A DNA stretch of 64,000 nt from NCBI RefSeq assembly GCF_014201095.1, contig NZ_JACHDN010000001.1:4092001-4156000 (forward strand). Direction: 5' to 3'. This document shows, in pieces, positions 57,056-64,000 of this stretch; positions within the stretch are counted from its first letter, which is position 1, and the number at the start of each line of letters is the position of its first letter. Source of the DNA: Cellulomonas hominis (lineage in GTDB: Bacteria; Actinomycetota; Actinomycetes; Actinomycetales; Cellulomonadaceae). Below the pieces are notes generated by a model. The model had not been told where the DNA came from. It did no database searches and worked only from the letters and a program-made list of their open reading frames with translations. The position numbers and the translations under genes are program-made.

Positions 57056-58900
57056 ATGACGACTCTCCTCGACTCCCTCCTGACCGACGACAGCACGCCG
57101 TTCGCCGTGCTGCGCCGCGAGGGCTCCCCCGTGCTCGACGTCCTGACCGGCGACGTGGCCGACGTCGACCGGCTGGCCGACATCCCGCTGGACGGCGGCA
57201 CCGTCCTCGCCCTCGTGCCCTTCCGGCAGGTGCACGAACGCGGGTTCGCCGCCCACGACGACGGGGCGCCGCTGCGCTGCCTGCGGGTGCGGCACCACGA
57301 GCGGGTGCCGCTGGCCGACGCGCTGGCCGTGCTGCCGCCGGTCCCCGTGCCGCTCGAGGCCCACGGGTTCGACGTCGACGACGCGACGTACGCCGAGCGG
57401 GTGCGGACCGTCGTCGACGACGAGATCGGCCGCGGCGAAGGGGCGAACTTCGTGCTGCGGCGCGACTTCGTGGCCACCACCACCGCGGCGTCCGGGACCG
57501 CCGTGCTCGGCTGGCTGCGGGCGCTGCTGGAGCAGGAGCAGGGCTCGTACTGGACGTTCGCGCTGCGCACGCCGGGGCTCGCCGCGGCCGGGGCGACCCC
57601 GGAGCGGCACGTCAGCGTCGCCGGCGGCGTCGCGCGGATGAACCCGATCAGCGGCACGTTCCGGCACGGGGAGCGGCCGCCCACCGGGGCCGAGCTGCTC
57701 GCGTTCCTCGCGGACGGCAAGGAGAGCGACGAGCTCTTCATGGTCGTCGACGAGGAGATGAAGATGATGAGCGCCGTCTGCCCCGACGGCGGGCGGATCC
57801 TCGGGCCGTACCTCAAGCAGATGTCCCGGCTCACGCACACCGAGTACGTGCTGGAGGGCCGCACCGGCCTCGACGTCCGCGAGGTGCTGCGCCTGACGAT
57901 GTTCGCGCCGACCGTCACCGGGTCGCCGATGGGCAACGCGTGCGCGGTGATCGCCCGGCACGAGACGACGCCGCGCGGGTACTACTCCGGCGTCCTCGCG
58001 CTGTTCGAGCCGGACGGCGACCGGTACGCGCTCGACGCGCCGATCCTCATCCGCACGGCGTACCTCGACGGTGCGGGCCGGGTGACCGTGCCGGTCGGGG
58101 CGACGCTGGTCCGGCACTCGACCGCGGCGGGCGAGGTGGCGGAGACGCACGCGAAGGCCGCGGGGGTGCTCACGGCGCTCGGCCTGCTGCCGCGCGCCGC
58201 GTCGGGGGACGGTCCCGCCCCGCGGCTCGCCGAGGCACCCGGGGTCGCGGCGGCGCTGGCCGCGCGGAACGACCGGCTGGCGTCGTTCTGGCTGCGGCCG
58301 CAGGGCGCCGGGGCGGCGCGCGCGGGCGGGCGGACGGCGCTGGTCGTGGACGCCGAGGACCAGTTCACGACGATGCTGGCGCACCAGCTCCGGCACCTCG
58401 GCCTGGCGGCGCGCGTCGTGCCGTGGGACGCGGTCCCGGCGGACGCGGACGTGGACGCCGACCTGCTCGTGCTCGGCCCGGGGCCCGGCGACCCGCGACA
58501 GCCGGGCGACCCGCGGATCGCCCGGCTGCGGGCGCTGCTGGGCCGGCGGCTCGCGACGGGGGCGCCGACGCTGGCGGTGTGCCTCAGCCACCAGGTGCTC
58601 GCGCTCGAGGCGGGCCTCGCGGTCGAGCCGCTGCCCGCCCCGCGGCAGGGCCTCCGGCTGGAGGTCGACGTGTTCGGCGAGCCCGCCGCGATCGGGTTCT
58701 ACAACACGTTCGCCGCGCGGGTCGCCCCCGGCACGGTCCGGACGCCCCGGCACGGCCTCGCGGTGTCGGCCGACGCGACGGGTGTCGTGCACGCCCTGCG
58801 GGGCCCGGGGGTCGCGTCCGTGCAGGGGCACCTGGAGAGCGTGCTGTCCTCCGACGGGCTCGCGACGCTGGACCGGCTGGTCACGCCGCTGCTGGGGTGA
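57056..58900 (+). CDS. Fused anthranilate synthase (TrpE-TrpG, PhzE-like)
   Basis: 614 residues. Residues about 95-400 are a TrpE/PhzE-type chorismate-using domain (GATPERHVSVAGGVARMNPISGTFRHGE, then ESDELFMVVDEEMKMMSAVCPDGGRIL, PTVTGSPMGNACAVI). From about 430 a class I glutamine amidotransferase: LVLGPGPGDPRQPGDPRIARL, TLAVCLSHQVLALEAGLAVEPL (nucleophile Cys), GHLESVLS (His-Glu). Chorismate plus glutamine give anthranilate, or in PhzE the 2-amino-2-deoxyisochorismate. A trp leader peptide and attenuator upstream argue for tryptophan synthesis. dinB follows 30 bp downstream. Confidence 0.87.
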   Translation: MTTLLDSLLTDDSTPFAVLRREGSPVLDVLTGDVADVDRLADIPLDGGTVLALVPFRQVHERGFAAHDDGAPLRCLRVRHHERVPLADALAVLPPVPVPLEAHGFDVDDATYAERVRTVVDDEIGRGEGANFVLRRDFVATTTAASGTAVLGWLRALLEQEQGSYWTFALRTPGLAAAGATPERHVSVAGGVARMNPISGTFRHGERPPTGAELLAFLADGKESDELFMVVDEEMKMMSAVCPDGGRILGPYLKQMSRLTHTEYVLEGRTGLDVREVLRLTMFAPTVTGSPMGNACAVIARHETTPRGYYSGVLALFEPDGDRYALDAPILIRTAYLDGAGRVTVPVGATLVRHSTAAGEVAETHAKAAGVLTALGLLPRAASGDGPAPRLAEAPGVAAALAARNDRLASFWLRPQGAGAARAGGRTALVVDAEDQFTTMLAHQLRHLGLAARVVPWDAVPADADVDADLLVLGPGPGDPRQPGDPRIARLRALLGRRLATGAPTLAVCLSHQVLALEAGLAVEPLPAPRQGLRLEVDVFGEPAAIGFYNTFAARVAPGTVRTPRHGLAVSADATGVVHALRGPGVASVQGHLESVLSSDGLATLDRLVTPLLG

Positions 58901-58915
58901 GTGTCGGACGTCGGG

Positions 58916-58931
58916 TCGAACATGTGTTCCA
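58916..58931 (+). promoter_or_regulatory. LexA (SOS) box overlapping the dinB start
   Basis: TCGAACATGTGTTCCA matches the actinobacterial LexA consensus TCGAAC-N4-GTTCGA at all but one of the 12 consensus positions. Its last base is the A of ATG 58931. A repressor here would block initiation from a promoter at this point and the message would be leaderless or nearly so. Strong motif. Confidence 0.8.
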
Positions 58932-60163
58932 TGCCGACCGACCTCCCGCCGCGCGCCGGGATCCTGCACGCCGACCTCGACGCGTTCTACGCCTCCGTCG
59001 AGCAGCGGGACGACCCCCGGCTGCGCGGCCGGCCGGTCGCGGTCGGCGGCGGGGTCGTCCTCGCGGCGTCGTACGAGGCGAAGCGCCGCGGTGTGCGGAC
59101 GGCGATGAGCGGGCGGCAGGCGCGGTCGCTGTGCCCCGGGCTCGTGGTGGTGCGGCCGCGGTTCGACGCGTACGTCGCGGCGAGCCGGGCGGTGTTCGCG
59201 ATCTTCGAGGACACCACGCCGGCCGTGCAGGGGGTGTCCATCGACGAAGCGTTCCTCGACGTGCGCGGGCTGCACCGCATCGACGCCCCGCCCGTCGACC
59301 TCGCCGCGCGGCTGCGCGCCCGGATCCGGACCGAGGTCGGGCTGCCGATCACCGTCGGCATCGCGCGGACGCCGTTCCTCGCGAAGGTGGCCAGCCGGGT
59401 CGCGAAGCCCGACGGCCTGCTCCTGGTCGACCCGCGGCGCGAGGACGCGTTCCTGCACCCGCTGCCGCTCGAGGTGCTGTGGGGCGTCGGCGACGTCACC
59501 GCCGCGAAGCTGCACGCGTACGGGCTCGCGACCGCCGGGGACGTCGCCGCGCTCCCGCAGCAGGTGCTCGTGTCCGCCCTCGGCCCCGCGATGGGCCGGC
59601 ACCTGCACGCCGTCGTGCACGGCCGCACCCCCGACCTGGTCGAGACCGGCCGGCGACGGGGATCGGTCGGCGCGCAGCGGGCGCTCGGTCCGGGGCCGCA
59701 CGACCCGGAGCACGTGCGGGCGGCGCTGCTGGGGCTGGTGGACCGGGTGTGCCGGCGGATGCGCGCCGGGCACCGGCTCGCGCGCACGGTCGTGCTGCGG
59801 CTGCGGTTCGCGGACTACACGAAGGCCACGCGGTCCCGGTCCTTCCCGCACGCCACCGCGACGGGCGCGTCCCTCGCGGCCGCCGCCGCGGCGCTGCTCG
59901 CCGAGGCCGGGCCGCTGATCCGCGAACGCGGGCTGACCCTCGTCGGCGTCGCGCTCACCGGCCTGGAACGGGACGACCACTGGCAGCCGACGCTCGACCT
60001 CGACGGACCCGACACGACCGGCCTCGACGGACCCCACACGACCGGCCTCGACCTCGCGGTCGACGCCGTCGCGGAGCGGTTCGGGTCCGGGGCGGTCGTC
60101 CGGGGCGCGCTGCTCCGGCACGGTGCCGGGCTGGAGATGCCGACGCTCCCCGACCCGGGCTGA
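58931..60163 (+). CDS. dinB: DNA polymerase IV (Y family)
   Basis: 410 residues from ATG 58931 (alternative GTG 58901 would place the start before the LexA box, unlikely). Y-family palm/fingers: ILHADLDAFYASVEQRDDPRL, VLAASYEAKRRGVRTAMSGRQA, VSIDEAFLDVRGL (catalytic Asp-Glu), FLAKVASRVAKPDGLLLVDP, and the little-finger domain RSFPHATATGA. The C-terminal linker carries the duplicated LDGPDTTG / LDGPHTTG. It performs translesion synthesis, induced by SOS. No beta-clamp motif was certain. Confidence 0.92.
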   Translation: MPTDLPPRAGILHADLDAFYASVEQRDDPRLRGRPVAVGGGVVLAASYEAKRRGVRTAMSGRQARSLCPGLVVVRPRFDAYVAASRAVFAIFEDTTPAVQGVSIDEAFLDVRGLHRIDAPPVDLAARLRARIRTEVGLPITVGIARTPFLAKVASRVAKPDGLLLVDPRREDAFLHPLPLEVLWGVGDVTAAKLHAYGLATAGDVAALPQQVLVSALGPAMGRHLHAVVHGRTPDLVETGRRRGSVGAQRALGPGPHDPEHVRAALLGLVDRVCRRMRAGHRLARTVVLRLRFADYTKATRSRSFPHATATGASLAAAAAALLAEAGPLIRERGLTLVGVALTGLERDDHWQPTLDLDGPDTTGLDGPHTTGLDLAVDAVAERFGSGAVVRGALLRHGAGLEMPTLPDPG

Positions 60164-60169
60164 GTGCCC

Positions 60170-60859
60170 TCAGCTGCTGCTCGCCGCCGCCGCCGTCGTC
60201 GCGGCCATCACCGCGACCATCGCGCCCGCGGCGGCGTCGACGGCCTCCCGCACCGCCTTCGCCGCCCACTCCCCCTGCGCCAGGTGCTTCGCCCGCCGCC
60301 GGAGCTCGCCCCGCCCGAGGCCCTCGTGGTCCACCGCCGCCGGCACCTGGTCCACCGCGGACAGCAGCGCGACGAGGGCGACCGTCCGCGGGTCCGGGGC
60401 GAGCCCGCGCACCAGGACGTCGGCCAGCCGCGCCCGGACCGACGCCTCGTACCGGACGTCCGCCGCGGGCCACCGGGTGCGCGGGAACAGCCCGAGGACG
60501 CGGTCGTCCTGCCGCCGGACCAGTCCGCGCCCCGCGAGCCGCTCGGACAGCACCGGCCGCAACCCCCGGCCCAGCAGGCCCACGAGCTCGCGGGCCGTGC
60601 GGGGCCGCTCGGCGACCCGCGCCTGGGCCGCACGCAGCACCGGGTCGGCCGGCGCGGGGGCGGGGGTGCCGGGCACTGCCGGGACGACGCGGGCCGACCG
60701 GCCCCAGCCGCCGCCGGGCACCACCACCACCGCGCCCGCCAGCGCCAGCTCCGCCAGCACCGCCCCGCCGAGGGCCTCGTCGACCGGGACGGCAGGGGTG
60801 CTGCCGCGCACGTCGTCCAGGAGCAGGAGCAGCAGGTCCTCCGCGAGCAGCATGGGCAT
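60170..60859 (-). CDS. GPP34 (GOLPH3-like) phosphoprotein family
   Basis: 229 residues. N-terminal MLLAEDLLLLLLDDVRGSTP, the conserved LLLLDD start of the GPP34 family, and ALGGAVLAELALAGAVVVV. Internal repeats of helices and RYEASVRARLADVLVRGLAPDPRTVALVALLSAVDQVPAAV. In actinobacteria the family is common and probably binds membranes or PI-type lipids; function is unknown. ATG 60859 (or 60853). Converges on dinB, 6 bp away. Confidence 0.82.
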   Translation of the reverse strand: MPMLLAEDLLLLLLDDVRGSTPAVPVDEALGGAVLAELALAGAVVVVPGGGWGRSARVVPAVPGTPAPAPADPVLRAAQARVAERPRTARELVGLLGRGLRPVLSERLAGRGLVRRQDDRVLGLFPRTRWPAADVRYEASVRARLADVLVRGLAPDPRTVALVALLSAVDQVPAAVDHEGLGRGELRRRAKHLAQGEWAAKAVREAVDAAAGAMVAVMAATTAAAASSS

Positions 60860-61027
60860 GGAGTCGACCCTAGTCAGGGCCGCGGGTGCGGTGTGCCGGA
60901 CGGCTCGGCGGGCGGATCCGCGTGATCGCGGGGCACCGACTCCTCCACAGGCGCGGTGCGCGTGCGTGGTCCCCAGGGTGGGGCTGCGCGGGGGTCGGGT
61001 GTGGGTGGCCGCGGATACGGTGAATTC

Positions 61028-62719
61028 ATGGCTGACCTGCACGAACACCTCGACGGTGATCCCGCCGCGGGTGTGGTGCTGCCCCGGTACGGGGACGACG
61101 GTCGGTGCCTGACCGAGTACGGGCCGGACCCGGGTGCCGGGGCCGCACGCACGGCGCAGCAGCGGCAGATCGAGGCGATCGCGGCCTGCCCGCCCGGGCC
61201 CGAGCTGGATGCGTGGTTGCGGGGCTTGGACCTGTCGGTGCTGCCCGCCGGGGTCGTGCTCGAGGTCGTGGCCGCCTGGGACCGGATGGAGTCCTCCGCG
61301 CATGCCGGCAAGCTCGCCGCGGTGGCCGAGCTGGTGGTGCGCCCGACGATGGACCCGGACCGCACCCCGGGGTGTGGGGCCGCGCCGGTGGGGCGGGAGC
61401 GGGTGGTGGCCGGTGAGGTGGGGATGCGGTTGCGGTTGCCGGTGCTGACCGCCAGCCGGGTGGTGCGCGATGCCGTGCTGCTGGACGGGTTGCTGCAGGC
61501 CACCGGGCAGGCGCTGGCGACCGGGCACGTGGATGCCCGCAAGGCGGACACCTTGGTGCGTCGGGCACGGGACCTGCCGTATGAGGCGAGCCTGGCGGTG
61601 GAGGATGCGGTGCTGCCGGACGCGGACCAGTGCTCGCACGCGCAGTTCGAGCAGCGGGTGGAGCACGCGATCGCCCTGGTCGACGCCGAGGGTGCCGCGC
61701 TGCGGCACGCCAAGGCCCGCCAGGGTCGGCGGGTGACGCACCCGCGCCGGCGGCCGGACGGGATGGCCGCGATGTGGTGCGTGCTGAGCGCGCCGGACGC
61801 GGCCCGGTTGGACGGGGTGCTGGACCACACCGCGCGCGCCGCCCGCGCCCTGGGTGACCCCCGCACCCTGGACCAGCTACGCGCCGACGGGCTGCGGGAC
61901 CTCGTCGTCGGGGACGTGCCGGCGAGCGAGGGTCCGGCGTTCGAGGTCCGCCTCCACCCACCCGCCCCGAAGCCGGCACCGGTCGACCGGACGTGGAGCA
62001 CCCCGGGTGCACCGACGCGCCCGATGGCCCCCGAGCCGACCGCCACGATCACCCCGATCCTCGTCCCGCCCGCCGCGTCCGAGCCCGCGCCGACCGCCGC
62101 GCACGACCCTGCGCCCGGCGCCGCTGCTGCCCACCGCGGCCGCACCGCCACCGGGTGCGGCACCTGCGGCGGCCGCCCCGGCGCGCAAGTCCGGGTCACG
62201 ATCGCCGCCTCCACCCTGCTCGGCCTGGACGACCAACCCGGGGACCTCGAGGGGTACGGGCCCATCGACGCGGTCACCGCCCGGGCCCTGGCCGCCGGAG
62301 GCGACTGGCAACGGATCGTCACCGACCCGCTCACCGAGCAGACCCTGGACGTCGGACGGCGCCGGTACCGACCACCGGCAGCGTTGGACGAGCACGTGCG
62401 GGTGCGGGACAAGACCTGCGCCGCACCCGGCTGCACCGTGCCCGCCACCCGCACCGACCTGGACCACACGATCGCCTACCACCCGCAACCCGGCGCCCCA
62501 CCCGACACACCCCTGGATGGCACCGACGCGGGCAACCTCGGGCCGCTGTGCCGCGCGCACCACCGGCTCAAGACCGTCGGCGGGTTCCGGCTGCGGCAGA
62601 TCGAACCCGGCCTGTTCGAGTGGATCACCCGCACCGGCCACCGCTACCTCGTACGCCCCGGCACCGGACGCTCCCTCCACACGACCACCGTCCCCCACGA
62701 CGCCGAACCACCGTTCTGA
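61028..62719 (+). CDS. DUF222-HNH endonuclease-like protein
   Basis: 563 residues. The N-terminal DUF222 domain (PPGPELDAWLRGLDLSVLPAGVVLEVVAAWDRMESSAHAGKLAAVAELV) runs to about 350, then a Pro/Ala linker and C-terminal HNH nuclease: TCAAPGCTVPATRTDLDHTIAYHP (Cys-His), GNLGPLCRAHHRLKTVGGFRL. This belongs to the 13E12-like family that is multicopy in many actinobacterial genomes, of uncertain activity. ATG 61028 is preceded by a sequence shared with the end of the GPP34 region. Expect other copies elsewhere. Confidence 0.85.
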   Translation: MADLHEHLDGDPAAGVVLPRYGDDGRCLTEYGPDPGAGAARTAQQRQIEAIAACPPGPELDAWLRGLDLSVLPAGVVLEVVAAWDRMESSAHAGKLAAVAELVVRPTMDPDRTPGCGAAPVGRERVVAGEVGMRLRLPVLTASRVVRDAVLLDGLLQATGQALATGHVDARKADTLVRRARDLPYEASLAVEDAVLPDADQCSHAQFEQRVEHAIALVDAEGAALRHAKARQGRRVTHPRRRPDGMAAMWCVLSAPDAARLDGVLDHTARAARALGDPRTLDQLRADGLRDLVVGDVPASEGPAFEVRLHPPAPKPAPVDRTWSTPGAPTRPMAPEPTATITPILVPPAASEPAPTAAHDPAPGAAAAHRGRTATGCGTCGGRPGAQVRVTIAASTLLGLDDQPGDLEGYGPIDAVTARALAAGGDWQRIVTDPLTEQTLDVGRRRYRPPAALDEHVRVRDKTCAAPGCTVPATRTDLDHTIAYHPQPGAPPDTPLDGTDAGNLGPLCRAHHRLKTVGGFRLRQIEPGLFEWITRTGHRYLVRPGTGRSLHTTTVPHDAEPPF

Positions 62720-62854
62720 CACCACCACGCACCCACCGAGCGCGTCCCCCGGGGGCACGCCACGCCGCGGGCGCGTAGGGTCGGCAAGATCAGCGCCCCG
62801 GAGTCAGGACACGCCGCACCGGGGCCACCCGAGGATGGACGGGGGCACCGTCCG

Positions 62855-63508
62855 ATGCCCGATGTGACCGGCGTGCAACCCGCGCTCAGCCTGGGGACCC
62901 GGGCGGTCGGCGGCGCGTTCACGCTCGACCTGCGGACCGGCACCTGGTGGTGGTCCGACGAGGTGTACGCGATCCACGGCTTCGCGCCGCACGAGGTGGT
63001 CCCGACGACGGAGCTCCTGCTCGCCCACAAGCACCCCGACGACCGCGAGCGGGTGCTGGACGTCCTGGACCGCGCGACCCGGACGGGCGCCGCCTTCTCG
63101 TGCGTGCACCGGATCCGGGACGCCCAGGGCCGGGACCGCGTGGTGACGGTGGTCGGCGAGGGTGTCGGCACGCTGGACGGCGGCGGGCCGGCGGAGCTGC
63201 ACGGGTTCGTCGTGGACGTGACGGACGTGGTGCGCGACGAGGCGCAGGCCGCCGCGACGACGTCGATCGCCGCGTCCGCGCAGAGCCGCGCGTCGATCGA
63301 CCAGGCGTGCGGGGTGCTCGCGTTCACCTACGGGACCGACCCGGAGGCAGGGTTCGCGATGTTGCGCGCTGCCTCCAACGACGCGAACGTCCCGCTGCGG
63401 GTGCTCGCGGCGGCCATCGTGGGGGCGCTGCCGGCGCTGCACGGGCAGACCGGCCGGGTCACGGCGTTCCTCGACGGGCTGCTGGCTCCGTCGCACCGGC
63501 CGACCTGA
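62855..63508 (+). CDS. PAS-ANTAR regulatory protein
   Basis: 217 residues. PAS-like domain at residues 15-125 (GGAFTLDLRTGTWWWSDEVYAIHGFAPHEVVPTTELLLAHKHPDDRERVLDVLDRATRTG, the classic PAS-fold pattern) and C-terminal ANTAR (QSRASIDQACGVLAFTYGTDPEAGFAMLRAASNDANVPLRVLAAAIVGA). PAS-ANTAR proteins bind RNA and respond to a cofactor or small ligand. ATG 62855. It precedes a UbiA gene by about 100 bp. Confidence 0.88.
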   Translation: MPDVTGVQPALSLGTRAVGGAFTLDLRTGTWWWSDEVYAIHGFAPHEVVPTTELLLAHKHPDDRERVLDVLDRATRTGAAFSCVHRIRDAQGRDRVVTVVGEGVGTLDGGGPAELHGFVVDVTDVVRDEAQAAATTSIAASAQSRASIDQACGVLAFTYGTDPEAGFAMLRAASNDANVPLRVLAAAIVGALPALHGQTGRVTAFLDGLLAPSHRPT

Positions 63509-63611
63509 GCGGGGCGGCGACCGGGGACGTCACCCGTGGTGGGCGACGCGCGCGCGGGCGGCGACGGGGTGCGGCAGGATGGCGCCGCACCGCCGCCGAC
63601 CAGGGAGCGAG

Positions 63612-64000
63612 ATGCCGCGACCGCCCGCCCCGGAGCCGTCGGGCGTCCAGGGCCCCACGGGCACCGAGGGCCCCACGGGCGCCCGGGACCGTCCGCGTCG
63701 TCGCGCGCTCGCCCTCGTCCGCGCCGCCCACGCCGGGCCGGCGGTCGCGGTCACGCTGTTCGCCGGCGCGTACGCGGCGGGTGCCGCCGGGGCGGACGCC
63801 GGCCGGGCGGTGCTCGTCGCGGCGGCGGTGCTCGCGGGGCAGCTCTCGGTGGGCTGGTCGAACGACTGGATCGACGCGGACCGGGACCTCGCGGTGGGCC
63901 GGGCTGACAAACCGGTCGTGGCCGGTGACCTGTCCCCCGCCCTGCTGCGACGGGCGGCGTTCCTGGCAGCGGGGGCGTGCGTCGCGCTGTCGCTCGCGCT
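63612..64000 (+). CDS. UbiA-family prenyltransferase, 3' end outside window
   Basis: N-terminal 129 residues from ATG 63612. Short Pro-rich cytoplasmic start (PRPPAPEPSGVQGPT), then the first TMs and SNDWIDADRDLAVGRADKPVVAGDLSP, the first Asp-rich metal/diphosphate motif (NDxxDxxxD) of UbiA proteins. It transfers a prenyl chain to an acceptor in the membrane (menaquinone, decaprenyl-phosphate sugar or tetraprenyl-type products); the subfamily cannot be named from this part. The gene continues beyond the window. Confidence 0.85.
   Translation, partial: MPRPPAPEPSGVQGPTGTEGPTGARDRPRRRALALVRAAHAGPAVAVTLFAGAYAAGAAGADAGRAVLVAAAVLAGQLSVGWSNDWIDADRDLAVGRADKPVVAGDLSPALLRRAAFLAAGACVALSLA

Noticed and set aside
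55664..60121. Very long minus-strand open frame over the amidohydrolase, the synthase and dinB
   Set aside because: Only the part from 56902 down reads as a known protein. The remainder is low-complexity Arg/Asp/Gly/Pro sequence antisense to well-supported genes, a usual effect of GC-rich codon third positions.
61028..62719. Intein or homing endonuclease
   Set aside because: The HNH motif belongs to the DUF222-HNH family; no splicing motifs or host gene is interrupted.

Overview
This window is very GC-rich (codon third positions almost all G or C) and reads as a chromosome segment of an actinobacterium, most likely of the order Micrococcales, with Cellulomonas-like genera the best guess. Supporting content: a LacI-type regulator next to a GH10 xylanase; the phosphatidyltransferase / DUF881 / small basic protein / DUF881 / FHA (GarA/OdhI) / MerR (FtsR) / DUF151 / MerR gene order known from mycobacteria and corynebacteria; a Ku/LigD end-joining set; ANTAR regulators; DUF222-HNH; and an actinobacterial-type LexA box. 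The taxonomic name is inference. Genes are dense: many pairs overlap by 4 bp (GTGA or ATGA), and no stretch over 300 bp lacks a feature.

Layout. 1-3.06 kb is a patchwork of arsenate-resistance genes (arsC end, arsR, arsR-arsC fusion), a broken response-regulator-like gene and an orphan pstB. Its two junctions, near 1670 and 3060, leave genes truncated. 3.06-11.1 kb carries a broken padR before a DHA2 efflux pump, rifampin ADP-ribosyltransferase, methyltransferases, a tetR-nmrA pair with its own palindrome, a nucleotidyltransferase, a YCII protein and a kinase-like gene. 11.2-15.6 kb holds a cupin, an AI-2E permease, a Zn alcohol dehydrogenase with an SRPBCC partner, and an unusual NodB deacetylase. 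15.6-20.8 kb is LacI plus xylanase, an MBL hydrolase, a ClC channel and an orphan ParA. 20.8-26.4 kb is the FtsR/GarA/DUF881 cluster. 26.4-31.1 kb holds a DEAD-box helicase with a long leader, a threonine aldolase-like enzyme, Zur and HU. 31.2-36.3 kb is DNA repair (PHP protein, Ku, split LigD) and Dps.

36.3-40.7 kb is a possible cyclic-di-GMP controlled glycan module: a GT2 synthase with an N-terminal MshEN domain, a polytopic partner, and a divergent EAL-DICT protein. 40.7-49.7 kb is metabolic and regulatory: M20 peptidase, PabC-like enzyme, flavodoxin, two GAF-ANTAR proteins, a kinase, DinB/DUF664, a formate/nitrite transporter, and a VanY-type carboxypeptidase. 49.7-53.3 kb is an envelope-stress operon (Mn catalase, amphipathic membrane proteins, DUF3618). 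53.4-55.7 kb is a frameshifted ECF sigma gene followed by an IS110-family element. 55.7-60.2 kb carries an amidohydrolase, a trp-type leader peptide and attenuator ahead of a fused TrpE-TrpG/PhzE-like synthase, and a LexA-box DNA polymerase IV. 60.2-64 kb ends with GPP34, DUF222-HNH, PAS-ANTAR and a UbiA prenyltransferase cut by the window edge.

The signals most worth follow-up are the Trp-codon leader peptide, the MshEN-GT2 / EAL-DICT pairing, the Ku-coupled PHP protein beside a LigD that lacks its phosphoesterase domain, the gene-breaking junctions near the left edge, and the long non-coding left end of the IS110 element, where a bridge RNA would be expected.
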